Positions 34,121 through 42,607 of a DNA stretch of 64,000 nt are shown piece after piece. The stretch is from the NCBI GenBank assembly GCA_024687165.1, contig JAILEY010000037.1, positions 1 to 64,000 on the forward strand, in the 5' to 3' direction. A program made the position numbers and the translations under genes. The DNA comes from Treponema sp. (lineage in GTDB: Bacteria; Spirochaetota; Spirochaetia; Treponematales; Treponemataceae). The notes under the pieces were generated by a model that was given only the letters and a program-made list of their open reading frames with translations, was not told where the DNA came from and made no database searches. Every line of letters begins with the position of its first letter. Position 1 is the first letter of the stretch.

Positions 34121-34978
34121 TCACCGTGCAGGATTTTCTTTCGTAACAAACCAGACATCTAGGTCCACAGATTTTTTTCTCTCTGGAATTCCTTTGATTG
34201 TTCCGGTGCAGCTGTACTGCCAGAATGTGAACTTGTATGGAGTCTGCGGAATTTTTACATAATCAGCAAACCATATAGGTTCGTCTTTAAGCTGTACAAG
34301 ATCAAAGAATTTATTTTCCCATGTCATGTTTGCATAAATCATTGTTTTGTATCCGGCCTTTTTCATTTTTGCACAGAATGCAATTGTATTTTTTGTAAAC
34401 TGCTCGCCTGTAACATCATCAGTTCTTGATTCATCCCATCTGATTGATTCAGGGTCAAAAACTACAGGAAGTTCAAGCTGCTGAGGCTTTACGTTATCAA
34501 TTATTATCTGTGCCTCTTCAAGTGCTTCCTCTTCATTTATTGCCTGTGAAAAAACATAAACTCCAACTGGAATTCCGTTTTCTAAAGCACCTTTAAGATT
34601 TGCATGAAAATTCTGATCAAGCTCAAGCTTTCCTGTTTCACCGTAACGTCTGAAGGCTATTCTTAAAAATGCAAATTCTACGCCGTCTTCTTTTACCAGT
34701 TTCCAGTCGATGTCTTTTTCGTGTGAAGAAACATCAATTCCATGTTTTATTTCGTAGCGCTCGTCATCGTAAATGAATCTCTTTTTTTTGAATTTTAATT
34801 TTGTAAAATCATAGTCGTGGCGCTCAACCTCAGGATTTATCAGCATTGTTTCCTTGTCGCCCCAGGCTGTTTTGTAATGGAGAATTTCGTTTCCTTCAGC
34901 GTCTTTTTCAATATATGTAGAATTGCATCCCGTAAAAATTGATGCGGCAATAAGCAGAATTAAAAATATTTTTTTCAT
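34121..34978 (-). CDS. GH25 lysozyme-like lipoprotein
   Basis: A 285-residue lipoprotein (MKKIFLILLIAASIFTGC, lipobox cysteine at 18) carrying a glycoside hydrolase family 25 domain. HGIDVSSHEKDIDWKLVKEDG is the start of the barrel with its catalytic Asp, LRIAFRRYGETG the next strand, and VVFDPES the Asp-x-Glu region. It would cut the β-1,4 bond of peptidoglycan or a similar glycan from the periplasmic side of the envelope. I start at the ATG at 34978; the in-frame TTG six bases upstream would sit in the space after the -10 hexamer. Confidence 0.88.
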   Translation of the reverse strand: MKKIFLILLIAASIFTGCNSTYIEKDAEGNEILHYKTAWGDKETMLINPEVERHDYDFTKLKFKKKRFIYDDERYEIKHGIDVSSHEKDIDWKLVKEDGVEFAFLRIAFRRYGETGKLELDQNFHANLKGALENGIPVGVYVFSQAINEEEALEEAQIIIDNVKPQQLELPVVFDPESIRWDESRTDDVTGEQFTKNTIAFCAKMKKAGYKTMIYANMTWENKFFDLVQLKDEPIWFADYVKIPQTPYKFTFWQYSCTGTIKGIPERKKSVDLDVWFVTKENPAR

Positions 34979-35013
34979 ATTCAAATTATAAAAGAAGATT
35001 TAATCATTGTCAT
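34979..35013 (-). promoter_or_regulatory. Short-leader promoter of the GH25 gene
   Basis: ATGACA (35013-35008), 17-bp spacer, TATAAT (34990-34985), six bases, ATG at 34978, all on the minus strand. No ribosome site. It is back-to-back with the purN promoter of the same layout. Confidence 0.7.
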
Positions 35014-35019
35014 TGCATT

Positions 35020-35054
35020 TTGACGTGAGGTGTCTTATATGCTAAACTCTTCCT
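35020..35054 (+). promoter_or_regulatory. Short-leader promoter of purN
   Basis: TTGACG (35020-35025), 17-bp spacer, TAAACT (35043-35048), six bases, ATG at 35055. No ribosome site. Confidence 0.68.
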
Positions 35055-35678
35055 ATGAAAAATATTGCTGTACTTGTTTCCGGCGGTGGTACAAACCTCC
35101 AGGCTCTTATTGATTATGAACGTTCTCACGCTGATTGTCCTTATAAAATCTGCGTTGTAATTTCAAGCACCAAAAATGCATACTCTCTTGAGCGTGCTGC
35201 AAAAGCTGAAATCCCTTCTGTTATAAAAAGTCCTTTCAGTGTAATGGGAAAAGAAAAAGCCCAGAGTTCTACACGTGAAGAAAAAAATGAAGCTGTTTCA
35301 AATGCAATTCTTGAAGAATGTAAAAATCGCGGAATTGATATCATTGTTCTTGCAGGATATTTAAGCGTTCTTCAGGGTGCAGTCATAAAAGAATACAAAA
35401 ATAAAATCATTAATCTTCATCCGGCGCTTCTTCCAAAATTCGGCGGAGTCGGAATGTGGGGACATAATGTTCATGAAGCAGTTCTTGCTGCAAAAGAAAA
35501 AGAAAGCGGCTGTACTGTTCACCTTGTTGATGACGGCTGTGATACTGGAAAAATTCTTGTTCAGAAAAAAGTTCCTGTAATGAGTGATGATGATGTTGAT
35601 TCTCTATATGCACGTATTGCTCCAGAAGAACACAAAGCTATAGTAGAGGGACTATTGCTAGTTTGCGCAGCAAACTAG
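35055..35678 (+). CDS. purN: Phosphoribosylglycinamide formyltransferase PurN
   Basis: A 207-residue GAR transformylase using 10-formyl-THF. Motifs: VLVSGGGTNLQALID, VLAGYLSVL, the catalytic INLHPALLPKFGG (Asn and His) and HLVDDGCDTGKILVQ with the catalytic Asp. The carboxy terminus reads APEEHKAIVEGLLLVCAAN and stops at a TAG that lies inside a palindrome. Just downstream, in another frame, a second copy of this tail is found (APEEHKAIVEGLLMVCKD). The last twelve or so codons of the gene use ATA, GTA, GAG, CTA and TTG, unlike the rest. It therefore appears that the original end was displaced by an insertion that also supplied a replacement tail. Confidence 0.93.
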   Translation: MKNIAVLVSGGGTNLQALIDYERSHADCPYKICVVISSTKNAYSLERAAKAEIPSVIKSPFSVMGKEKAQSSTREEKNEAVSNAILEECKNRGIDIIVLAGYLSVLQGAVIKEYKNKIINLHPALLPKFGGVGMWGHNVHEAVLAAKEKESGCTVHLVDDGCDTGKILVQKKVPVMSDDDVDSLYARIAPEEHKAIVEGLLLVCAAN

Positions 35679-35697
35679 GGGAGCATGCGAAGCATGC
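35658..35697. repeat. Tandem palindromes at the purN 3' end
   Basis: CTAGTTTGC (35658-35666), loop GCA, GCAAACTAG (35670-35678), then GCATGC (35683-35688), loop GAA, GCATGC (35692-35697). Both are perfect hairpins with three-base loops. The purN stop codon is within the first. Confidence 0.85.
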
Positions 35698-35700
35698 GGC

Positions 35701-35757
35701 GCTCCAGAAGAACATAAGGCAATTGTTGAAGGATTACTGATGGTCTGTAAAGATTAA
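35701..35757 (+). pseudogene. Displaced original 3' end of purN
   Basis: These bases encode APEEHKAIVEGLLMVCKD and a TAA, the same tail as purN with 14 of the first 16 residues identical, but out of frame with it. The first 14 nt match the in-gene copy exactly; later codons are synonymous but different. The codons here fit the host's usual preference (ATT, GTT, GAA), so this is probably the ancestral tail. Confidence 0.75.
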
Positions 35758-35799
35758 TCGATTAATCTGAATGATTTAATAAAATCAGGGGGAGAAAAA

Positions 35800-36888
35800 A
35801 TGAAAAAAAATATTGCACTGATTGGCGGCGACGGTATAGGACCTGATGTTGTTGCAGAAGCCGTAAAGGTTCTTGATGCTGTAGCAGAAAAATTCGGCCA
35901 TGAGTTTTCTTACACAAATGTGATTGCCGGTGGTTGTGCAATTGATAAATCCAATAATCCTCTCCCTGCTGAACAGCTTGAATTGTGTTTAAAAAGTGAT
36001 GCAGTTCTTCTTGGTGCAGTAGGCGGACCTAAGTGGGATAATCTTCCGTCTGACATGAGGCCTGAAAAAGCGCTTCTTGGACTTCGCGGCGGAATGAAAG
36101 TTTTTGCAAATCTTCGCCCTGCCGTGATGTTTCCTCAGTTAAAAGATGCCTGTCCATTAAAAAATGAAATTGTAAAAGACGGAATAGATGTTCTGATTGT
36201 CCGTGAGCTTATAGGCGGAATTTATTTTGGTGAACGTGGATTCTCTGAAGACGGAAAAACTGCATGGGATACTGAAAAATATTCGTGGCATGAAATTGAA
36301 CGAATTGTGCGAATGGGCTTTGAGTTTGCAAAAAAAAGACAGAACAGACTTTGCCTTGTAGATAAAGCAAACATCCTTAATTCAAGTCAGCTGTGGAGAA
36401 AAGTAACTGAATCAATAAAAGGCGAATATCCTCAAGTTCAGCTTTCGTACCTGTATGTTGATAATGCTTCGATGCAGCTTGTAAAAAATCCTGCACAGTT
36501 TGATGTAATTGTAACAAGCAATATGTTCGGCGATATTTTAAGTGATGAAGCAGGAGAGATTACAGGTTCAATCGGAATGCTGTCTTCGGCAAGTCTCGGT
36601 GAAGGCGGACCTGCTCTTTATGAACCTGTTCACGGATCTGCGCCTGATATTGCGGGAAAAAACATTGCAAATCCGCTTGCGACAATTCTTTCTGCTGCAA
36701 TGATGCTCAGATACAGCTTCAATCTTGAACAGGAAGCACTTGCAATAGAAAATGCGGTCAAAAAAGTTCTTGATGAAGGCTTTAGAACCTCAGATATCTG
36801 CTTGAATCAGGGTGAAAAAGGCGAAAAACTCCTTGGTACCGTTGAAATGGGAAATGCCGTAGTTAAAGAGATTTTGCTGAAAAATTGA
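35800..36888 (+). CDS. leuB: 3-isopropylmalate dehydrogenase
   Basis: A 362-residue β-decarboxylating dehydrogenase of leucine synthesis. [21 protein letters not shown] begins the Rossmann-like domain. [19 protein letters not shown] (the Glu-Leu-Ile-Gly-Gly-Ile pattern specific for LeuB), [20 protein letters not shown] and [16 protein letters not shown] follow. GGGGGAG precedes the ATG. No leuACD genes are adjacent, so the pathway is scattered if complete. Confidence 0.95.
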   Translation: MKKNIALIGGDGIGPDVVAEAVKVLDAVAEKFGHEFSYTNVIAGGCAIDKSNNPLPAEQLELCLKSDAVLLGAVGGPKWDNLPSDMRPEKALLGLRGGMKVFANLRPAVMFPQLKDACPLKNEIVKDGIDVLIVRELIGGIYFGERGFSEDGKTAWDTEKYSWHEIERIVRMGFEFAKKRQNRLCLVDKANILNSSQLWRKVTESIKGEYPQVQLSYLYVDNASMQLVKNPAQFDVIVTSNMFGDILSDEAGEITGSIGMLSSASLGEGGPALYEPVHGSAPDIAGKNIANPLATILSAAMMLRYSFNLEQEALAIENAVKKVLDEGFRTSDICLNQGEKGEKLLGTVEMGNAVVKEILLKN

Positions 36889-36919
36889 GAATATTGAAAA
36901 AAGTGTTATAATTTTATTT
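36885..36919 (+). promoter_or_regulatory. Short-leader promoter of the large hybrid kinase
   Basis: TTGAGA (36885-36890, overlapping the leuB stop), 16-bp spacer, TATAAT (36907-36912), seven bases, ATG at 36920. No ribosome site. Confidence 0.58.
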
Positions 36920-39841
36920 ATGGAACGCGTTGATCGTGATATTGAGAAAACTTTATCAGCATTAAAAAATCTTTATTCGACTCTAAATTCAGATTCAAGT
37001 AATTGCGTTTACGAACTGGACGTTACAAATGACAATGTTTCAGTTGTTTCCATAGAAAAAAATGAACTTGTTGTAAAGCCTTCAAAACTTAAGGGCGTAG
37101 AGCAGTGGATTCTTCAGTCTTCAAATAACATTTCATCGGATTTTTTTGAACTTCTCCGCAAAAAGTGGAAGTATCTTGTTGATAAAGCTTCTACGGAGAC
37201 TGTAGTTAATTTCGGCTCTTTCATGGTTAATAAGCTTGATAAACTCGGGAAGAATTTTTGGGTTGATGCCGCCGCTGTAAAAGTTGTTAAAGAAGAAAAT
37301 GTGTTCATATATTTTCTATTATCCAGCTCAAAAAAGAGTTTAGAGACTTTTGAAGAAAGTGAAGTTAAAGATTCTTTTGAAGATAAAATCGGATATTACA
37401 AGGATTTTGTTCATGCGGCTTCAGAAGGAATTTATACAGAGATTTTAAGAATCAACAGAAGCAATACGGAAGTTTTTAGAGTTATTGTTGGCCCGGGGTA
37501 CATCAAGGAAATTCCGCTTCATAAGAGTTGGAATCTTTATTCTAATGAAATGCTCGCTCATGTTGCCGCAAATGATTTTGAAAAGTATAAGAGAATTTGT
37601 GATATTGATAATCTGATTGCTGAGCGGGAAATTAACAGAACCGGCTTAGTTTATAGATCAAATTTTTATTCTAACAACAGCGAATACAGATGGTATTTTA
37701 CTGTGTTTAGAATTTACAAGGATTATATTTTTTCATTTACAGTTGATCAGGCATATCAGCTGGATAATGCAAAAACCATTAAAAAAGATCTTGTAAGTGC
37801 TTCTCAGTATAAAAAAGCTCTTCTTTCTGATGCAGTTTCAGTTTATGAATTTAACCTGACTAAAGATAAACTTGTCGGCACTCCTGTTCAAAAAATGGGA
37901 GACAAAATAGTTTCTTCGCGTGACTATTATAATATTTCAGAAGATTATTCATATTCAGATTTTATAGATCTTATGGCAAAAGATATTACTGATGAAAAAG
38001 GCAAGGAGATCTTTCTTAAAAATTCTGACATATATTTTCTTATGGATTCCTTTATCACTGAAAAATTTTCTACGTGGTTTGATATTATCCAGAAGGATTT
38101 TGAAGGAAGAAAATTCTGCTTCAGATATACAACTCTTTTGACGAACGATGAGTTTACAAATGATGTTCTTGGAATTACCGTTGTAAAAAATATTACGACA
38201 AGCTTTTCTCATGAAGAGGAACAGTCGTATCAGATGGAAGTTATTAATGCGCTTTCCATGGATTATTCAAATGTTTACATGGTCAATCTTTTTACAAGTA
38301 AAGTTCGTGTTGTCCGCCGTGATGATTATGTAGGCGCATTTTATTCTGATGAGTTTGGTGAGCAGCGGTATGAAGATGCCCTTGATTTTTATGTAAGCCT
38401 TTCTGTTTATGAAGGGGACCGCGACATGATGCGTATGGCACTTTCCCGCGAAAACCTCATGAAGCAGTACAATGAGCGTGACAGTTTTTTTGTTTCATTC
38501 AGATCATACATCAATTCAAAGCTTTCCTACATGAAGCTCAAGATTATCAAGCTTGGAAATGAAAGTGAATCTGGAAATATTCTTTTAGGTTTTATGAATG
38601 TTGATGAAGAAACTGAACATGAAATGAAGCAGCGAAAGACTTTACAGGATGCGCTTGTAATGGCAGAAAGTGCAACAAAGGCAAAATCAAATTTCCTTTC
38701 AAACATGAGCCATGACATTCGAACTCCAATGAATGCGATTGTAGGATTTACGGAGCTTGCCCAGCGTCATGTAAATGATGTAGAAAAAGTTAATTCATAT
38801 CTTGAAAAAATCAGAAGCAGTTCAAAACATCTTCTTGGCCTTATAAATGATGTTCTTGATATGAGCAGAATTGAAAGCGGAAAAATGAAGATTCAGACAA
38901 ACATCACATCACTTGAAAGAGTAATTCAGGATGTTGATAATGTCGTTCAGCCGCAGATTCAGGCAAAGAAAATCAATTACACTATTGAACGCCACGGTGA
39001 CCTTCAGAAGCTTGTTCACTGCGATAACCTCAGATTGAATCAGGTACTTATAAATATTCTTGGAAATGCCGTTAAGTACACACCTGAAAACGGAATGATT
39101 AAATTTACGGTTTCAGAAATGCCGCAGATTGCAGAAGGCTATGTTTCTTATCAGTTTAGAATCAAAGATAATGGAATCGGAATGAGTCAGGAATTTCAGG
39201 AAAAACTTTTTGATCCATTTGAGCGTGATGAAAATAATTCAAATTATCAGATTCAGGGAACAGGGCTTGGTCTTGCAATTACAAAAAATATCGTAGATCT
39301 TATGAACGGTTCAATTTTTGTAAAAAGTGAAATTGATCAGGGATCTGAATTTCTTGTCTGCTTTGATTTTGAATCTGCAGAAGAAGCAAAATTTGTTGAG
39401 CAGGAAAAAAAGAAGCAGGCTCCTGTGGATCTTAATAAATTTAAAGGTGTCAGAATACTCCTTGTTGAAGATAATGAACTTAACAGAGACATTGCCCGTG
39501 AACTTTTGAAGCAGGTTGGATTCGTTCTTGATGAAGCTGTAAACGGAAAACTTGGTGCAGACAGATATGCAGCTTCTGAACCAGGTTATTACAAATGTAT
39601 TCTTATGGATGTTCAGATGCCTGTTATGAACGGATATGAAGCAACAAAAACTATCCGCGAGTTTGAACAGAAAATTGATGACGGAAGAAGAGTTCCAATT
39701 GTTGCAATGACTGCCAACGCATTTAATGAAGATAAGAAGGAGGCCCTTGAATCAGGAATGAATGCATTTGTTTCAAAGCCGTTTGATATCAATGAACTTT
39801 TGCGTGTTCTGGATGAAATGATTTCTTTGAATGTAAAATAA
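36920..39841 (+). CDS. Soluble hybrid histidine kinase with PAS-like repeats
   Basis: A 973-residue kinase without membrane segments. About 560 residues of PAS-like sensory sequence come first; one module (INALSMDYSNVYMVNLFTSK near 435) resembles the PAS repeats of the GGDEF protein at 3308. A short coiled region precedes HisKA FLSNMSHDIRTPMNAIVG, with the acceptor His near residue 598. The ATPase domain has ILGNAVKYTPENG, IKDNGIGMS and GTGLGLAITKNI. The receiver domain has CILMDVQMPVMNG with Asp near 897, and KPF. There is no output domain. It shares HisKA, ATPase and receiver sequence with the membrane kinase at 10900, so the two probably arose by duplication with exchange of the sensor. 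Confidence 0.92.
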   Translation: MERVDRDIEKTLSALKNLYSTLNSDSSNCVYELDVTNDNVSVVSIEKNELVVKPSKLKGVEQWILQSSNNISSDFFELLRKKWKYLVDKASTETVVNFGSFMVNKLDKLGKNFWVDAAAVKVVKEENVFIYFLLSSSKKSLETFEESEVKDSFEDKIGYYKDFVHAASEGIYTEILRINRSNTEVFRVIVGPGYIKEIPLHKSWNLYSNEMLAHVAANDFEKYKRICDIDNLIAEREINRTGLVYRSNFYSNNSEYRWYFTVFRIYKDYIFSFTVDQAYQLDNAKTIKKDLVSASQYKKALLSDAVSVYEFNLTKDKLVGTPVQKMGDKIVSSRDYYNISEDYSYSDFIDLMAKDITDEKGKEIFLKNSDIYFLMDSFITEKFSTWFDIIQKDFEGRKFCFRYTTLLTNDEFTNDVLGITVVKNITTSFSHEEEQSYQMEVINALSMDYSNVYMVNLFTSKVRVVRRDDYVGAFYSDEFGEQRYEDALDFYVSLSVYEGDRDMMRMALSRENLMKQYNERDSFFVSFRSYINSKLSYMKLKIIKLGNESESGNILLGFMNVDEETEHEMKQRKTLQDALVMAESATKAKSNFLSNMSHDIRTPMNAIVGFTELAQRHVNDVEKVNSYLEKIRSSSKHLLGLINDVLDMSRIESGKMKIQTNITSLERVIQDVDNVVQPQIQAKKINYTIERHGDLQKLVHCDNLRLNQVLINILGNAVKYTPENGMIKFTVSEMPQIAEGYVSYQFRIKDNGIGMSQEFQEKLFDPFERDENNSNYQIQGTGLGLAITKNIVDLMNGSIFVKSEIDQGSEFLVCFDFESAEEAKFVEQEKKKQAPVDLNKFKGVRILLVEDNELNRDIARELLKQVGFVLDEAVNGKLGADRYAASEPGYYKCILMDVQMPVMNGYEATKTIREFEQKIDDGRRVPIVAMTANAFNEDKKEALESGMNAFVSKPFDINELLRVLDEMISLNVK

Positions 39842-39850
39842 AAATAATTT

Positions 39851-39879
39851 TTGCTTTTTTGATAATTCCGTATTATAAT
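39851..39879 (+). promoter_or_regulatory. hpf promoter
   Basis: TTGCTT (39851-39856), 17-bp spacer, TATAAT (39874-39879), with a leader of about 54 nt carrying AAGGAG before the ATG. Confidence 0.6.
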
Positions 39880-39939
39880 AATTATATCAGGGTTGTAGTT
39901 TGCAGCCGCAGTTAAAAATACCAATTTAAGGAGACGCCC

Positions 39940-40230
39940 ATGAATAAGTCAATTTCAGCACAGGGATTTACATTAGATAAGGATCAGACAGAATTAATCA
40001 ATAAAAAGCTTGAACGCATTAAGTATGCAGAAAACTTAATTGTTGATTTGATGATTCATGTTAAGGAAGACAAGAAATTCTTCTTTGAAACAACTGTTAA
40101 TTTCCGCTGGGGTGGAAATGCTCATGTTACAGGAGATGACTTTGACTTTGCAGCAGCCCTCAATAAGATGATGGATGTTCTTGACGTTACAGTTACAAAA
40201 GCAAAGGATAAGGTTCAGGAAAAAAAGTAG
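39940..40230 (+). CDS. hpf: Ribosome hibernation promoting factor (HPF/RaiA family, short form)
   Basis: A 96-residue short-form HPF/YfiA protein, with the βαβββα pattern starting ISAQGFTLDKDQTELINKKL and ending in a Lys-rich helix. It binds the 30S decoding region in slow growth. The carboxy-terminal dimerisation domain of long HPF is absent. In many Gram-negatives a short hpf follows rpoN in the same operon. Here it is next to rpoN but convergent, separated by 78 bp and a terminator. Confidence 0.85.
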   Translation: MNKSISAQGFTLDKDQTELINKKLERIKYAENLIVDLMIHVKEDKKFFFETTVNFRWGGNAHVTGDDFDFAAALNKMMDVLDVTVTKAKDKVQEKK

Positions 40231-40276
40231 TTTCTAAAAATCAGAATGAACTGAAGTTTGATTTTTAATACTGGAA

Positions 40277-40305
40277 GGCCGCTTAAACACAAGCGGTCTT
40301 TTTTT
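40277..40305 (+). terminator. Rho-independent terminator of hpf
   Basis: GGCCGCTT (40277-40284), loop AAACAC, AAGCGGTC (40291-40298), then seven T residues. It ends 3 bp before the rpoN stop codon on the other strand. Confidence 0.88.
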
Positions 40306-40308
40306 GTT

Positions 40309-41748
40309 TCAGCGGTTGTATGAAGAGCTTATGAACATCTGGCTTCTGTATTTTGCAACTGTCCGCCGTGAAATTTTTATTCCCTTGTTTTCAAGAAGAG
40401 ATTTTATTTTTTCATCGCTAAGTTTTTTTTCTTCTGTGTTTGCATCAATGATTTTTTTTATTTCAAAAATAACCTGATCTTTGCTGAAAGAGCCGTCGGT
40501 AACGCTTGCGGCATTTGAAAAGAATTTTTTTACCGGAAGAATTCCCCAGCGGCATTTTATGAATTTACTGTTTGCCATTCTGGAAATTGTTGTTTCGTGT
40601 ACGTTGATTATAGATGCAATATCCTGCTGCTTGAGAGGAATAAGATGACCCGGACCTTTTTCTATAAAATCAATCTGCTTTTTAATTATTTCGTAGCATG
40701 CGCTGTTGATGGTGTTTTGTCTGTATTCAATCGAATCTATAAAATCCTGAGCCTTGCGGATGTTCTCTTTTATTTTTGCAGCTTCATCTTTTGATAATTC
40801 TTTTTTTGTCTGATTTAAATCAAGATATTTTTTGTTTATTATAATCTGTGGAAGCGGGCTTAAATTTTTAATGACGTATGTTTTTCCGTTGTGAGTTACA
40901 AGCGAATCGTCATCGTCTATAATTGTTTCATTTGTAACTTCTTCAACTTCAATGTCAGGCTCTATGAAATGAGTTTCCTGCGTTGAATAATTTGCTGCAG
41001 GATTTGGATTTAATTTTCTGAAAAACAAAAGTGCTTCATCAACATCATCAAGTGTCGGATCAAGTTCACTGAATTTTTTTTCTTTATCTGTAAGCCCAAA
41101 AAGTTTTTCAAGGCTCTTAAGTTCGTTTTCAATTTTTGTGAGGATTTTTTCCGGCACAGGAGGATTTAAAATCTTTTCCCAGCCCAAATGAAGAATGTAC
41201 ATTACAAGAAGGGGAGCGTTTAATAATCTTGCTTGAACTATAAGACTTTCATCACGGTTTTTTACGCAGACTCCTTCCGGCTCAAGTTCCTGAATGAGAC
41301 TAATGCATTTTTCAAGAACCTGCGGCGTCTGTGCTTTATCTTTTTTATCAAGTAAAGAAATTGGGGACTGAATGTGGAAGCCGTTTTTATCAAGATTAAA
41401 AACAAGTTTTTCACAGATTGATTTTTCGCTGTCTGTAAGCCGCATGAGGTTAATCTGCTGCATCAAATGATCCTGCAGGCTTTCTCTTGTGTCGGCTTTT
41501 GCTTCAAGTGCAGACTGAAAATTTTCAGCGGCCTCTTCACCGCTTGCGGAGGCTGATGCTGTTCTTGTGTAGTCAGTTCGGTAAGTATTTTTTTTAAATG
41601 ATAAAACCGGATTTTCTTCAACAGCTTTAATTATTTCTTTCTTCATATCTGAGCTTGAAAGAGACAATATCTTTAGAGACATTATCTGCTTCTGGCTCAT
41701 AGTCTGAATCTGTTTTTGTAACTGCCGCTGCTGAAGATTAAAATCCAT
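40309..41748 (-). CDS. rpoN: RNA polymerase sigma-54 factor
   Basis: A 479-residue sigma-54. Region I is the Gln/Leu-rich start (LQQRQLQKQIQTMSQKQIM). The core-binding domain lies in the middle. The helix-turn-helix (DIASIINVHETTISRMANSKFI) and the RpoN box ISRRTVAKYRSQM at the carboxy end recognise -24/-12 promoters. It needs AAA+ enhancer-binding proteins, none of which is in this window. It lies 9 bp downstream of dapB on the same strand and is probably cotranscribed with it. Confidence 0.95.
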   Translation of the reverse strand: MDFNLQQRQLQKQIQTMSQKQIMSLKILSLSSSDMKKEIIKAVEENPVLSFKKNTYRTDYTRTASASASGEEAAENFQSALEAKADTRESLQDHLMQQINLMRLTDSEKSICEKLVFNLDKNGFHIQSPISLLDKKDKAQTPQVLEKCISLIQELEPEGVCVKNRDESLIVQARLLNAPLLVMYILHLGWEKILNPPVPEKILTKIENELKSLEKLFGLTDKEKKFSELDPTLDDVDEALLFFRKLNPNPAANYSTQETHFIEPDIEVEEVTNETIIDDDDSLVTHNGKTYVIKNLSPLPQIIINKKYLDLNQTKKELSKDEAAKIKENIRKAQDFIDSIEYRQNTINSACYEIIKKQIDFIEKGPGHLIPLKQQDIASIINVHETTISRMANSKFIKCRWGILPVKKFFSNAASVTDGSFSKDQVIFEIKKIIDANTEEKKLSDEKIKSLLENKGIKISRRTVAKYRSQMFISSSYNR

Positions 41749-41757
41749 ATTTTCTGC

Positions 41758-42552
41758 TTAGTTAAAAACTCCCGGGAATACGTCGTTCATTCCGTAGAGT
41801 TTTCCTGCTGTGAGTTTTCCTTCATCAAGGAGCTGTTTAAGATTAACAACAGCGTGTACTGCACCGCTTGCAAATCCCTGGCGGCTTCTTGCTGTATGAC
41901 GAAGTTCAATCTGATCTGCGAGGCTGTCGTAGAAAACAGAATGAGTTCCAGGAACACTTCCGCATCTTGTGCTTGAAATGTGAATCTGATTTTCCTTTGG
42001 ACGTTCGTGGAATGCGTCAGTAACAATTTCAGTCTTTTTAGGCATACCGGCCATTACGCGTTTTGCAATATCGATTGCTGTTCCTGAAGGACTGTCCGCT
42101 TTCTGATTGTGATGCATTTCCCATGTTGCAACATCATATTCATCAAAAGTGCTGATGAGCTTTGATGCTTCTTCAACAATCTTATAGAAAAGATTTACGC
42201 CGATAGAAAAGTTTGCACTTGTCATGATTGAACCGCCGCATTCTGCAGCAAGCTTTGCCACTTCTTCGTGTCTGTCATTCCAGCCTGTTGTTCCAACTAC
42301 AAGCGGAAGTTTTGTTGGAAGAAGAGCCTTGATGTTTGCCATAACAGAAGCGGGGTGTGTGAATTCAATGATTCCTTCAGCACCGCTTTCTTTTACTGCA
42401 TCAACAATTGCTTTTGTGTCTCCCGGTGCAACCTTGTACTTTGCATCTTCTGCAAAAGGATCGATTGTTGCAACTACAACATGTCCCTGGGCTGCTGCTG
42501 CTTGTTCGAGCATGTGACCCATTTTTCCATATCCAACTAAAGCTATCTTCAT
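41758..42552 (-). CDS. dapB: 4-hydroxy-tetrahydrodipicolinate reductase
   Basis: A 264-residue reductase of the diaminopimelate/lysine pathway. The amino end has the nucleotide loop VGYGKMGHMLEQAAAAQG. EFTHPASV, VVGTTGW, ANFSIGVNLF, the substrate motif EMHHNQKADSPSGTAIDIA and HTARSRQGFASGAVHA are present. AAGGAA precedes the ATG. It sits between the aspartate kinase gene (55 bp upstream) and rpoN, so two lysine-pathway enzymes share this leftward unit. Confidence 0.96.
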   Translation of the reverse strand: MKIALVGYGKMGHMLEQAAAAQGHVVVATIDPFAEDAKYKVAPGDTKAIVDAVKESGAEGIIEFTHPASVMANIKALLPTKLPLVVGTTGWNDRHEEVAKLAAECGGSIMTSANFSIGVNLFYKIVEEASKLISTFDEYDVATWEMHHNQKADSPSGTAIDIAKRVMAGMPKKTEIVTDAFHERPKENQIHISSTRCGSVPGTHSVFYDSLADQIELRHTARSRQGFASGAVHAVVNLKQLLDEGKLTAGKLYGMNDVFPGVFN

Positions 42553-42607
42553 AAAATATTCCTTAAAATGATAAAAATCGTTTTGTCAGATGAGACTCAT
42601 CTTTTTC

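Noticed and set aside
40277-40305. Shared bidirectional terminator for hpf and rpoN
   Set aside because: Only the plus strand has a T-run; on the rpoN strand none follows the stem.
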